DNA of 64,000 bases. Origin: Bog-532 sp963830385 (GTDB taxonomy: Bacteria; Actinomycetota; Actinomycetes; Streptosporangiales; Streptosporangiaceae). The notes beneath the pieces are model-generated. The model ran no database searches. It saw only the letters and a program-made list of their open reading frames with translations, and was not told the DNA's origin. Numbering within the stretch: position 1 is the first letter of the stretch; the number at the start of each line of letters is the position of its first letter. Positions 1 through 7,502 of the stretch are shown here, one piece after another. The stretch lies in contig CAWHMD010000005.1 in assembly GCA_963830385.1 (NCBI GenBank), positions 1,426,001 to 1,490,000 of the forward strand, read 5' to 3'. The position numbers and the translations under genes were made by a program.

Positions 1-1
1 C

Positions 2-892
2 ACCCGGGCCTTCCGGGCCCTGCCGCTGGGCGTGCCCAAGCTGGTGGTGTCCACTGCGGCGTCCGGCAACACCGCCGACTACATCCGCGAGACCGACCTG
101 GTGCTGATGCCGAGCGTGACCGACATCGCCGGGCTCAACCGCATCTCCACCCGCATCCTCGCCAACGCCGCGGCCGCGGTGGCCGGGATGGTCCTGGCCG
201 CGCCGTTGCCCGCGGCCGTGGCCGGACGGCCGATGGTGGCGGCCAGCATGTTCGGCGTCACCACCCCCTGCATCACCCGGGCCCGGGCCCGGCTGGAGAC
301 CCTCGGCTATGAGGTGCTGGTGTTCCACATGACCGGCACCGGCGGCCGCACGCTGGAGTCGCTGGCCGCGCAGGGCCTGCTGGCCGGGGTGCTGGACGTC
401 ACCACCACCGAGCTGGCCGACGAGCTGGTGGGCGGCATCTTCTCGGCCGGCCCGGCCCGGCTCTCGGCGGCCGGCCAGGCCGGGATCCCGCAGGTGGTGT
501 CGGTCGGCGCGCTCGACATGGTCAACTTCGGCCCGATGGACACGGTCCCGGCCGAGTTCCGCGACCGGAACCTGTACGTGCACAACCCGATCACCACGCT
601 GATGCGCACCACCGCCGAGGAGAACACCGAGCTGGGCACCCGGCTGGCCCGCCGGCTCAACGCGGCCACCGGCCCGACCAGCCTGTTCCTGCCATTGCGC
701 GGGGTCTCGGCCATCGACGTGGACGGGGCGCCGTTCCGCGACGAGGCCGCCGACCGCGCACTGTTCGGCGCCATCCAGGACGAACTCGACACCCAGAAGG
801 TCGAGCTGGTGGAGATGGACACGGACGTGAACGACGACCGGTTCGCCGACGCCATGGCCGACCGGCTGCACCAGCTGATCACCAAGGAGTAA
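2..892 (+). CDS. Tm-1-like ATP-binding (UPF0261) family protein, 5' end outside window
   Basis: The reading frame is open to the left edge, and the residues before the first possible start (a GTG at 32) continue the family pattern (ALPLGVPKLVVST), so the gene begins upstream and 296 codons are seen. The protein has the C-terminal part of the UPF0261/Tm-1-like fold: VSTAASG near the edge, then VGALDMVNFG and a HNPITTLMRTT stretch. Family members bind ATP; the plant Tm-1 relative inhibits viral replication, but the bacterial role is unknown. The stop is 3 nt before the next gene, a PEP-hydrolase-like TIM barrel, and these two families are often paired, sometimes fused. This suggests one two-gene operon, probably acting on a small phosphorylated or enolic substrate (inference). 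Family assignment is confident; function is not. Confidence 0.85.
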   Translation, partial: TRAFRALPLGVPKLVVSTAASGNTADYIRETDLVLMPSVTDIAGLNRISTRILANAAAAVAGMVLAAPLPAAVAGRPMVAASMFGVTTPCITRARARLETLGYEVLVFHMTGTGGRTLESLAAQGLLAGVLDVTTTELADELVGGIFSAGPARLSAAGQAGIPQVVSVGALDMVNFGPMDTVPAEFRDRNLYVHNPITTLMRTTAEENTELGTRLARRLNAATGPTSLFLPLRGVSAIDVDGAPFRDEAADRALFGAIQDELDTQKVELVEMDTDVNDDRFADAMADRLHQLITKE

Positions 893-895
893 CCC

Positions 896-1726
896 ATGCC
901 ACGAGTCCCCCGGGCGGAAATCCTCGGCCGGCTCCGCGACAAGGTTGAGCGGCGGCAGCCGATCGTCGGTGGCGGAGCCGGGACCGGGCTGTCGGCCAAG
1001 GGTGAGGAGGCCGGCGGCATCGACCTGATCGTCATCTACAATTCCGGCCGCTACCGGATGGCCGGCCGCGGTTCGCTGGCCGGGCTGCTGGCCTACGGGA
1101 ACGCCAACGAGATCGTCGTCGACATGGGCAAGGAGGTGCTCACCGCGGTCAAGGCGGTGCCGGTGCTGGCCGGGGTCAACGGCACCGACCCGTTCTACGA
1201 CCCGGACGTGTTCCTGCCCGGCCTGGCCGAGCAGGGATTCTCCGGCGTGCAGAACTTCCCGACGGTGGGGCTCATCGACGGCACGTTCCGGGCCAACCTG
1301 GAAGAGACCGGCATGAGCTACGCGCTCGAGGTCGAGATGATCCGCAAGGCGCACGACCTCGACCTGCTGACCAGTCCGTACGTGTTCTCGGCGGAGGACG
1401 CGGCGGCGATGACCGAGGCCGGCGCCGACCTGGTGGTCTGCCACATGGGGCTGACCACCGGCGGCGCGATCGGCGCGGAGACGGCCAAGACGCTGGACGA
1501 CTGCGTGGAGCTGGCCAACGAGTGGTCCCGGGCAGCCCGCAGCGTCCGCGAGGACGTGCTGGTGCTGGTGCACGGTGGCCCGGTGGCCGAGCCCAACGAC
1601 GCCAGCTACGTGCTGTCGCGAGCCGAGGGCCTGGACGGCTTCTACGGGGCCTCGTCGATGGAGCGGCTGCCGGTCGAGCGGGCCCTGATCGAGCAGACCC
1701 GCGCGTTCACCCAGCTCACGTACTGA
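896..1726 (+). CDS. Phosphoenolpyruvate hydrolase family TIM-barrel protein
   Basis: 276 aa, ATG start 3 nt after the upstream stop. The sequence reads as a TIM barrel of the PEP hydrolase-like/PEP-mutase superfamily: IDLIVIYNSGRYRM near residue 43, a conserved GVNGTDPF stretch near 100, GVQNFPTVGLIDG near 120, MGLTTGGAIGA near 184 and a C-terminal LVHGGPVAEP segment. Family members are annotated as PEP hydrolases or act with a Tm-1-like partner, which here is the adjacent upstream gene. The tight spacing indicates co-translation. No regulator inside the operon is seen, although the WhiB gene lies 145 nt downstream on the same strand. Substrate is not determinable from sequence. Confidence 0.85.
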   Translation: MPRVPRAEILGRLRDKVERRQPIVGGGAGTGLSAKGEEAGGIDLIVIYNSGRYRMAGRGSLAGLLAYGNANEIVVDMGKEVLTAVKAVPVLAGVNGTDPFYDPDVFLPGLAEQGFSGVQNFPTVGLIDGTFRANLEETGMSYALEVEMIRKAHDLDLLTSPYVFSAEDAAAMTEAGADLVVCHMGLTTGGAIGAETAKTLDDCVELANEWSRAARSVREDVLVLVHGGPVAEPNDASYVLSRAEGLDGFYGASSMERLPVERALIEQTRAFTQLTY

Positions 1727-1762
1727 CCACCTGCGGGTCTCGCTGATCGGCGACTTCAGAGC

Positions 1763-1798
1763 TCATCATGATGACGACTATTGTTAATCATGATGATA
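1763..1798. promoter_or_regulatory. Tandem palindromic operator candidate upstream of whiB
   Basis: A perfect 12-bp palindrome TCATCATGATGA lies at 1763-1774. The 10-mer ATCATGATGA recurs directly at 1765-1774 and 1787-1796, and the second copy includes the palindrome ATCATGAT (1787-1794). The two dyad centres are 22 bp apart, about two helical turns, so two dimers could bind on one DNA face. The AT-rich block stands out in GC-rich DNA and sits just before the WhiB gene. The binding protein is unknown. Confidence 0.6.
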
Positions 1799-1871
1799 CG
1801 ATGTGCCTACTTTAGTCGAGATGGCACCGCGACACCGCGGTACGGCCGGACCGCCGAGCCGGAGGTGCGAG

Positions 1872-2216
1872 TTGTCCCCGATCTTCCCGGTGTGGCCGGA
1901 CGACCCCGATGAGCCACCAGACGGCCAGCGGCGCCTGGTCGTACAGGCTGACCCCCGCGGGGGTTCCACGAGCTGGATGGCGAATGCCGCCTGCCACGGC
2001 ATCGATCCTGAGCTGTTCTTCCCGATCTCGGCCACGGGCCGCGCGGTGCCGCAGATCGACTCGGCGAAGGCGATCTGCGGGCGCTGCCCGGTCCGCCAGA
2101 ACTGCCTGTCCTACGCCCTGCTGACCATGCCCGACGGCATCTGGGGCGGAACCACCAGGGAAGAGCGGATAGCGATGCGCCTGCGGCTGGTGCCATCACG
2201 GGCACCGGCAGAATGA
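1872..2216 (+). CDS. WhiB-family iron-sulfur transcriptional regulator
   Basis: The protein has the four WhiB cysteines (Cys41, Cys69, Cys72, Cys78, with C-x2-C-x5-C) that hold a [4Fe-4S] cluster, followed by the family signature GIWGGTTREER at 89-99. WhiB-like proteins bind the primary sigma factor and tune transcription in redox or developmental responses. The frame is open further upstream (GTG 1803, ATG 1821), but only TTG 1872 has a strong ribosome site (GGAGG at 1861-1865, 6-nt spacing), so this 114-aa start was chosen; it also leaves room for a leader after the operator at 1763-1798. The acidic, proline-rich N-terminus is not conserved. Which WhiB subgroup it belongs to cannot be decided by eye. 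Confidence 0.85.
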   Translation: MSPIFPVWPDDPDEPPDGQRRLVVQADPRGGSTSWMANAACHGIDPELFFPISATGRAVPQIDSAKAICGRCPVRQNCLSYALLTMPDGIWGGTTREERIAMRLRLVPSRAPAE

Positions 2217-2234
2217 ACTGGCCTGGCCGCCGCT

Positions 2235-2285
2235 GGTGGGTCCTGCACCGGATCGCGCACAGGCATGCCAGGTGCAGGCACCACC
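2235..2285 (+). terminator. Stem-loop after whiB
   Basis: Arms at 2235-2249 and 2271-2285 pair as 5 bp, a 2x2 internal loop, then 8 bp (CCTGCACC with GGTGCAGG), starting 18 nt after the WhiB stop. There is no real U tract, as is common in high-GC actinomycetes. Likely the end of the whiB transcript. Confidence 0.5.
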
Positions 2286-2858
2286 CGTTTATGCGCTCGC
2301 ATTACGGCGTCTTTTATCCGGCGGATACTGGTTATTTTCGTCGTTGATCAGCAGCGCGGAAAAAATGTTCAGGAAAGTCCGTGACGTTTACCGCTGGACC
2401 GTGTCTTAGAGAGTATGAGCACGCTGCCGCGCTACGGAGTCGGCTGCCCGGTCCAGTCCCGACGTCATGACTCAGGAAAAACTGTTAGAGAACCCCCGAT
2501 CTGGGCAGCACCTCGGGAGACTAGAAAATGACGGCGAGGAAGCTGAGCATTTAATTGAGGAAATAGCTCATCGCCCATTCTGGCCAGCTCCGTTACGGCG
2601 GCTACAGAAAAGCTCTTCCGCGCGGCATCTGAAGAATCCGGCTGTCGCCATCACCCGCTAATTACCGGGCATTCCTATGCCGTTCAACCTGAGATTGACC
2701 CTTGCCTGTCATGCGGCCGGCCCGGCGAACGATGCGGCGCTCATTAGATCTGACTCTCCACCTCCGGCGGTCATGTGACAGCCGGCCATGGACCCGGGGG
2801 CGGGTGTCCGCGTGATGATCCCGCCCCTGGCACCACCTGAGTGAAGGAGCACGAAATT
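2286..2858. other. Long intergenic region of lower GC, no convincing gene
   Basis: About 570 nt between whiB and the PRC-barrel gene. Base composition is visibly more AT-rich than the neighbours (for example 2320-2370 and 2465-2660). One 64-codon frame (2467-2661) is open, but it has no clear ribosome site and no recognisable motif, so it is not called. The region probably carries leader and promoter DNA for the stress-type gene downstream; no consensus promoter could be assigned with confidence. Confidence 0.4.
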
Positions 2859-3671
2859 ATGACCACCATCGAAGACCTGCAAAACATGGAAGGCCGTACC
2901 GCGGTCGACAGCGACGGGGCCAAGCTCGGCAAGATCGGGCAGGTGTACCTGGATGACCAGAGCGGCCAGCCGCTGTGGGTGACCATCCACACCGGCCTGT
3001 TCGGCACCCGGGAGAGCTTCGCCCCGCTGTACGGCTCCCGGGCCGACGGGGACGACCTCCGGCTCGCGGTAACCAAGGCCCTGGTCAAGGACGCCCCCGG
3101 CATCGAGTCCGACGGCCACCTGGAGGGCGACGAGAACGAGGCCCTCTACACCTACTACGAGGGATATCTGGGCGACAGCACCCAGGCTGCCCCCACCCGG
3201 GACGAGGGCCAGGGCCAGGAGTACGCCGGGGACACCCGCGAGGACCGGTCCGGCCGCAGCGGCATCCAGGGCCGGGACACCTCCGGTCCCACCACCGATG
3301 ACGCGATGACCCGGTCGGAGGAGCGGCTGCACGTCGGCACCGAAACCGCCGAAGTGGGCCGGGCCCGGCTGCGTAAGTACGTCGTGACCGAGAACGTCAC
3401 CCAGACCGTCCCGGTCAGCCACGAGGAAGTCCGCCTCGAGCGGGAGCCGATCACTGACGCCAACCGCGGCCAGGCCACCTCCGGCGCGGACATCAGCGAG
3501 GAAGAGCACGAGGTCATCCTGCACGCCGAGCGCCCGGTCACCGCCAAGGAGACCGTCCCGGTCGAGCGGGTCCGGCTCGGCACCGAGACCGTCACCGAGG
3601 ACCACGAGGTCAGCGAGACTCTGCGCAAGGAGCAGATCGACGACCCCGACACCGACGGCACCACCCGCTGA
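2859..3671 (+). CDS. PRC-barrel and DUF2382 domain stress-type protein
   Basis: 270 aa. The start is ATG 2859, preceded by AAGGAG at 2844-2849. Residues about 1-95 form a PRC-barrel (EGRTAVDSDGAKLGKIGQVY, then a short DDQSGQPLWVTI strand pair). Residues about 155-265 form a DUF2382 domain, seen as repeated E-rich strands (EERLHVGTE, VPVSHEEVRLEREP, EEEHEVILHAERP) with an acidic C-terminus. The middle linker is Gly/Asp/Arg-rich and probably disordered. Proteins of this architecture are common in actinobacteria and Deinococcus and are linked to stress responses, but no biochemical role is established. A GC hairpin follows, and a membrane protein gene lies 101 nt downstream on the same strand. 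Confidence 0.85.
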   Translation: MTTIEDLQNMEGRTAVDSDGAKLGKIGQVYLDDQSGQPLWVTIHTGLFGTRESFAPLYGSRADGDDLRLAVTKALVKDAPGIESDGHLEGDENEALYTYYEGYLGDSTQAAPTRDEGQGQEYAGDTREDRSGRSGIQGRDTSGPTTDDAMTRSEERLHVGTETAEVGRARLRKYVVTENVTQTVPVSHEEVRLEREPITDANRGQATSGADISEEEHEVILHAERPVTAKETVPVERVRLGTETVTEDHEVSETLRKEQIDDPDTDGTTR

Positions 3672-3720
3672 GCGGCAAGCTCGGCGGGCTCGGCAAGTCT
3701 CTCTGACCCCAGCCCAGGCG

Positions 3721-3744
3721 GGGCCCGGCCGCGAGGCCGGGTCC
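3721..3744. terminator. GC-rich hairpin between PRC-barrel gene and next gene
   Basis: CCCGGCC (3724-3730), loop GCGA, GGCCGGG (3735-3741). The stem extends to 10 bp with one G-U pair. No U tract follows. It sits 49 nt after the PRC-barrel stop and could terminate or stabilise that mRNA. Confidence 0.5.
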
Positions 3745-3772
3745 CGTAGTACGCCACCCTCAAAGGAGTTAC

Positions 3773-4330
3773 ATGAGCAGCAATCGCAACACGATCATCC
3801 GGTCCCTGCACGACGTGGGGGCCGCGGCCTGGTTCGGCGGGTCCCTGATGGGCGCCGTCGCCCTGAACGGGGCGTCCAAGGACGTCAGCAACCCGCTCGA
3901 GCGGGCCAAGATCGCATCCTCGGGCTGGGCCCGGTGGGCGCCGTTCTCGGCCGCCGCGATCGGCGCGCACCTAGCGGGCGGGGCCAGCCTGCTGCTGGCC
4001 CACCGCGACCGGGTCAGCGGCCAGCCCGGCGTCGGGGCCAACACCGCCGTCAAGACCGCGCTGACCGCCGCCGCGCTGGCCACCACCGCCTACAGCGGGG
4101 TGCTCGGCGCCAAACTGGCCAAGACCGCCGGGGACGACACCTACACCGAGGGCGGCACCACCCCCAGCGGCGCCACCCCCGATAACGTGGCCGCGATCCA
4201 GCAGCAACTCCGGATCCTGCAATGGGCGACCCCGGTCCTCACCGGCGCGCTCATCGTCCTCGGCGCCCAGCAAGGCGAGCAGCAGCGCCCCCAGCAGCGA
4301 ATCCGCGGCTGGCTGAAGAACCCAAGCTGA
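3773..4330 (+). CDS. Small integral membrane protein of unknown function
   Basis: 185 aa; ATG 3773 with AAAGGAG at 3762-3768. Hydrophobic, Ala/Gly-rich segments at about 15-35, 55-77, 90-115 and 150-165 suggest four membrane helices. The N-terminal stretch ending LHDVGAAAWFGGSLMG resembles widespread actinobacterial proteins of no known function. The C-terminus is Gln/Arg-rich and probably cytosolic. It stands downstream of a PRC-barrel stress protein and only 2 nt from the convergent ANTAR gene. A role in an envelope or osmotic stress response is inference from context only. Confidence 0.75.
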   Translation: MSSNRNTIIRSLHDVGAAAWFGGSLMGAVALNGASKDVSNPLERAKIASSGWARWAPFSAAAIGAHLAGGASLLLAHRDRVSGQPGVGANTAVKTALTAAALATTAYSGVLGAKLAKTAGDDTYTEGGTTPSGATPDNVAAIQQQLRILQWATPVLTGALIVLGAQQGEQQRPQQRIRGWLKNPS

Positions 4331-4332
4331 CC

Positions 4333-4650
4333 TCAGGTAAGCAGGCCGGCCTCCGGCCGCCGGTGGCCTGCCTCGGGCAGGCCACCGGTCCGGGTCAGCT
4401 GGTCAGCGATGTCGTGAAGTTTGGTGTTGGTTTCCTGCGAGATCCGGTCCAGGAGGGCAAACGCGGCATCCGGCGTCAGCCGGTGGCGCTCCATCAAGAT
4501 CCCCTTGGCCTGGCCGATCACATCCCGGCGGGCCAGGGCCGTCCTCAGCTGTGAACGCTGCCGGGCGCCGGCCAGCGCGATGGTGATGAGAGCCAGGCCG
4601 CGCACATCGTTGGGCCGACGCAAAGTCGGCCGCGGCGGACCGGCCTGCAA
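4333..4650 (-). CDS. ANTAR-domain RNA-binding antiterminator, GAF domain missing
   Basis: Up to 105 aa, TTG at 4650 or GTG at 4605; neither has a strong ribosome site, so the start is uncertain. The C-terminal 60 residues are an ANTAR three-helix domain with the AKG core (RRDVIGQAKGILMERHR) and AAFALLDRISQ. ANTAR domains bind dual-hexaloop RNAs and prevent termination. Other ANTAR proteins nearby carry an N-terminal GAF sensor; here only about 40 residues precede the ANTAR domain and no GAF coding is visible upstream in this frame, so the gene may be a 5'-truncated copy. Its ANTAR helix is almost identical to that of the GAF-ANTAR gene at 11997-12728, suggesting a recent common origin. Confidence 0.75.
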   Translation of the reverse strand: MQAGPPRPTLRRPNDVRGLALITIALAGARQRSQLRTALARRDVIGQAKGILMERHRLTPDAAFALLDRISQETNTKLHDIADQLTRTGGLPEAGHRRPEAGLLT

Positions 4651-4807
4651 TCACGATTGAAAGCTCGCCGCACCCGGCCTGGCGGGCGCGTTTGAGGCAG
4701 GGGTTCCGGGGGAGCACCAGATCACGGCAATCTCGCGCCGTGCCGTTCCTGGACCCCGGCGGCTCCGCGGTGATCTGACCGCATCCGACGCTTAAGGAGT
4801 CCCAACG

Positions 4808-6040
4808 GTGCCAGCTCTTTCCGCATCTCAGGGCGAAGCCTGCCCGCAACCCCGGCCGGCCGGCCGGGGCAGCGAGTACGCGATGTTGTCCCGGCAGGTC
4901 CGGCAGGCGGGCCTGCTGGCGGGCCGGCCGGTGTACTACGGGTGGAAAATCGCGCTCACCGCCACGGCGCTGGCCGTCGGCTGGTCGGTGTTTTTCCTGA
5001 TCGGTGACTCGTGGTGGCAGCTTGGGGTGGCCGGCTTTCTGGCGGTGGTCTTCGGCCAGATCGGTTTCCTCGGTCACGACGCCGGGCACCAGCAGGTTTT
5101 CGGCACCAAACGGGCCAACTACGTTCTCGGTGTCCTGTGCGGCAACCTCGGAATCGGCCTCAGCTACGGCTGGTGGACCGGCAAGCACAGCCGCCATCAC
5201 GCTCATCCCAACACCGAGGGCGTGGATCCGGACGTGATGATCGGACCGCTGGCTTTCTCCGGTACCCGTGCGCAGACCGGCCGGGGCGTGCAGCGGATCC
5301 TGTTCCGCTATCAGGCCTACCTGCTGGTTCCCCTGCTGTTCCTCGAAGGGGCCAGCCTGCACCTGGTCAGCATCGGGGCGTTGCTCCGGCAGGTGAGGCG
5401 CCCCGGAGCGAGCCCGCGGGCAGACGGCCGTCACTGGGCGTGGGAGACCGGGCTGCTGGCGGTCCACGTTGGCGGTTACCTCGGCGCCGTCTTTCTCGTC
5501 CTGTCCCCGGTCCGGGCCGTGCTTTTCATCCTGGTGCAGCAGGGACTGTTCGGGTTCTACCTGGGCTGCTCCTTTGCGCCGAACCACAAGGGAATGCCGG
5601 TGCTGGCCGCCGGCGACAAGGTCGACTTCCTGCGTCGGCAGGTGCTCACGTCCCGTAACGTTCAGGGCGGCCGTCTCACCGACTTCGCCCTCGGAGGGCT
5701 GAACTACCAGATCGAGCATCATCTGTTCCCGTCCATGCCCCGGCCGAGCCTGCGGCGGGCCCAGCCGCTCGTCGCGGCCTTCTGCGCCGAGCGCGGGCTG
5801 CCGTACTGCCAGGCCACCTTGCTCGGTTCATACGCCCAGGCCCTCCGGCACCTCAACGAGGTCGGCAAGCTGACCCGGACAGGGTCGTCCGCCCAGCTGT
5901 CCGTCCGGTTACCGGGCCGGGTGCTTCCCGGGCCGCCGGCGCATGCGCAGGGCGGCGAAGATCAGGGCGCCCAGGAATACGACGATTCCGATAATCAGCA
6001 GGTAAAGCAGGCCCTTGGCGACCACGCCGATAATGCCTAG
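4808..6040 (+). CDS. Membrane fatty acid desaturase
   Basis: 410 aa; GTG 4808 with AAGGAG at 4794-4799. The three His boxes of the di-iron membrane desaturase family are present: HDAGH (about residue 90), HSRHH (about 127) and QIEHH (about 301). The Q-x2-HH third box is typical of front-end (delta-5/delta-6-like) and related acyl desaturases. Hydrophobic segments flank the boxes (about 45-90 and 165-255). It introduces a double bond into an acyl chain using O2 and an electron donor; regiochemistry cannot be read from sequence. The last 44 codons run over the antisense gene at 5909-6082 and have low-complexity, charged, non-family sequence, so the native C-terminus probably used to end near residue 360. 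Confidence 0.9.
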   Translation: MPALSASQGEACPQPRPAGRGSEYAMLSRQVRQAGLLAGRPVYYGWKIALTATALAVGWSVFFLIGDSWWQLGVAGFLAVVFGQIGFLGHDAGHQQVFGTKRANYVLGVLCGNLGIGLSYGWWTGKHSRHHAHPNTEGVDPDVMIGPLAFSGTRAQTGRGVQRILFRYQAYLLVPLLFLEGASLHLVSIGALLRQVRRPGASPRADGRHWAWETGLLAVHVGGYLGAVFLVLSPVRAVLFILVQQGLFGFYLGCSFAPNHKGMPVLAAGDKVDFLRRQVLTSRNVQGGRLTDFALGGLNYQIEHHLFPSMPRPSLRRAQPLVAAFCAERGLPYCQATLLGSYAQALRHLNEVGKLTRTGSSAQLSVRLPGRVLPGPPAHAQGGEDQGAQEYDDSDNQQVKQALGDHADNA

Positions 6041-6082
6041 CGCGATCGCCACGATCACCAGCAGCAAGAACAGGGCAATCAT
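5909..6082 (-). CDS. 57-aa hydrophobic membrane protein
   Basis: A short gene with ATG at 6082 and GGAGG ending 5 nt before it. The product is almost wholly hydrophobic for the first 45 residues (starts MIALFLLLVIVAIALG; core AKGLLYLLIIGIVVFLGAL) and ends RMRRRPGKHPAR, a pattern shared by a widespread family of tiny actinobacterial membrane proteins of unknown role. One or two membrane helices with a positive, cytosolic tail are expected. It is convergent with, and overlaps by 132 nt, the 3' end of the desaturase gene. The good ribosome site and clear membrane-protein composition argue that it is real. Confidence 0.75.
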   Translation of the reverse strand: MIALFLLLVIVAIALGIIGVVAKGLLYLLIIGIVVFLGALIFAALRMRRRPGKHPAR

Positions 6083-6123
6083 CAATCCTCCGTTTCGGAC
6101 GGCTGCTCACGGCCCAGCCGTCG

Positions 6124-6516
6124 CTACTCGGCCCCCGGGGTGCCGGAGGGCTGCAGGCCGGGGGCGGGGGCGTCACCTGCGGCCGCAAGACTTGCGCGGC
6201 GCCGCGCCATCGTCATGATCCATTCGAGCCCGCTGCCCTCGGCCGGACTGAACCTCGACGCGGACCGCCACACCTCCAGCAGCACTTCCGCGGCCACCTG
6301 CTCCGCCCGGGACTGATCCCCGACGGTCCGGCGCGCCAAGCCGTAAACCGCACCGGCGACCAGCCCATAAACCGCCGCGAACGCCTCGCTGTCACCGCGC
6401 GCAACCCGCGGGAGCAGGCCGTCAAGGGCCGGCGCTCCTGGTCGCCCGTCCTGACCCCGCCCCGCCGCCGACTCCGTACCTGCTGAACGGGAACCACGCT
6501 TCCGGCCAACCGCCAT
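6124..6516 (-). CDS. Sigma-70 region 2-only ECF-like protein
   Basis: 130 aa. Residues about 30-105 match ECF sigma region 2: LLPRVARGDSEAFAAVY, AVYGLARRTVGD, RAEQVAAEVLLEVWR, SRFSPAEGSGLEWIMTMARRRA. This part binds the core RNA polymerase clamp and the -10 element. The usual second half, region 4 (the -35-binding HTH), is absent; the protein ends in a Pro/Ala/Gly tail 25 residues after region 2, and no region 4 is seen downstream in any frame. It may be a degraded SigK-type sigma factor or a deliberate one-domain regulator. It lies downstream of two GAF-ANTAR genes on the same strand. Confidence 0.7.
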   Translation of the reverse strand: MAVGRKRGSRSAGTESAAGRGQDGRPGAPALDGLLPRVARGDSEAFAAVYGLVAGAVYGLARRTVGDQSRAEQVAAEVLLEVWRSASRFSPAEGSGLEWIMTMARRRASLAAAGDAPAPGLQPSGTPGAE

Positions 6517-6662
6517 GGCTGCCCCACCTCATACACCAGTAAATGACCACATGGCTGCCAGGGTCCAGGACAGCACCGTTACTCAACGTCGTCGCGATCT
6601 ACCCAGCCTCGGCCGGATATTCACGATCACACCACGCCGGCTGGCCTCGCCTGGCTCGAGGA

Positions 6663-7424
6663 TCAGCTGGAGCGGGAACGGCGGGCGGCGGGCCAGGCGG
6701 CCACGTTCTCCGAACCGTCAGCCACCGCAGCCGCCAGCTCGGCCAGCCGCCGGGCCTGCAGCCGGGCCTGACCACGCAGCAGCTCGAACGCCTGCCCCAT
6801 GTCCAGGCCCAGCCGCTCGGCCAGGAGCCCCTTGGCCTGCTCGATCGCGACCCGTGAGTTCAGCGCGCCCTGCAACTGCTCGGCCAGTACCTCCTGGTGC
6901 CGGAGATTGCGCTCCTGCAGCAACCCGATCGTGGCCACATCGGCCAGCGCCTGCCCGACCCGCAGTCCCGTTTCGTCGAGCTGACCCGGCGCGTGCATGA
7001 ACAAGTTCATCGCCCCGATCACCTCGTCCCGCAGCCGCATCGGGAGCGCCTGTACCGCCGCGAACCCGCCGCGCACCGCGGCCGGCGCGAACAACGGCCA
7101 CCGATCGCTCGCGGCCGCCAGCTCCGGCTCGGCCACCGGCAGGCCCGTGTGGTAGCACTCCAGGCACGGCCCCTCCTCGTGCTGCAGCTGGAACAGCTCC
7201 ACCAGGCGCGCCTGCTCGCTCGACGACGCGATCACCCGCAGCGACCCCCGCTGATCAGCCAGCATCAGCCCGGCCGCGTCCACCTCCAGCAGCCGCACGC
7301 ACCGGTCGGCCAGCCCGTGCAGGAAATCGACCACGTCGAAGTCGGCGACCAGCGTGTCCGCCAGCTCGACGAACGTCGCCGCCAGCAGCTGTTCGCGATC
7401 TTGGCTCCCGCTCATGGCGCCCAC
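6663..7424 (-). CDS. GAF and ANTAR domain transcription antitermination regulator
   Basis: 253 aa. A GAF sensor spans about residues 30-165 (VDAAGLMLADQRGSLRVIASSSEQ, EGPCLECYHTGLPV with the family Gly-Pro-Cys, ALPMRLRDEVIGAMNLF). An ANTAR domain follows at about 180-240 (RVAIEQAKGLLAERLGLDMGQAFELLRGQAR). This architecture senses a small ligand or redox state and then binds nascent RNA to block termination. ATG at 7424 is the first of two possible starts (a second ATG is 3 codons in). A related gene lies 78 nt upstream on the same strand, so the two are probably cotranscribed. Confidence 0.85.
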   Translation of the reverse strand: MGAMSGSQDREQLLAATFVELADTLVADFDVVDFLHGLADRCVRLLEVDAAGLMLADQRGSLRVIASSSEQARLVELFQLQHEEGPCLECYHTGLPVAEPELAAASDRWPLFAPAAVRGGFAAVQALPMRLRDEVIGAMNLFMHAPGQLDETGLRVGQALADVATIGLLQERNLRHQEVLAEQLQGALNSRVAIEQAKGLLAERLGLDMGQAFELLRGQARLQARRLAELAAAVADGSENVAAWPAARRSRSS

Positions 7425-7502
7425 TTCCGCATCGGTTCCGCATCAACCATAGGACCGCATCGCATCCTCCCGGGCGCACGGGGCGCCCTCAACTGGCCGC
7501 GC

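Noticed and set aside
2467..2661. 64-codon frame in the AT-rich gap before the PRC-barrel gene
   Set aside because: No ribosome site, no recognisable motif; could be chance in AT-rich DNA. Left uncalled.
4403..5722. 439-codon minus-strand frame opposite the desaturase
   Set aside because: No domain; its 3' part is the ANTAR gene read in the wrong frame.
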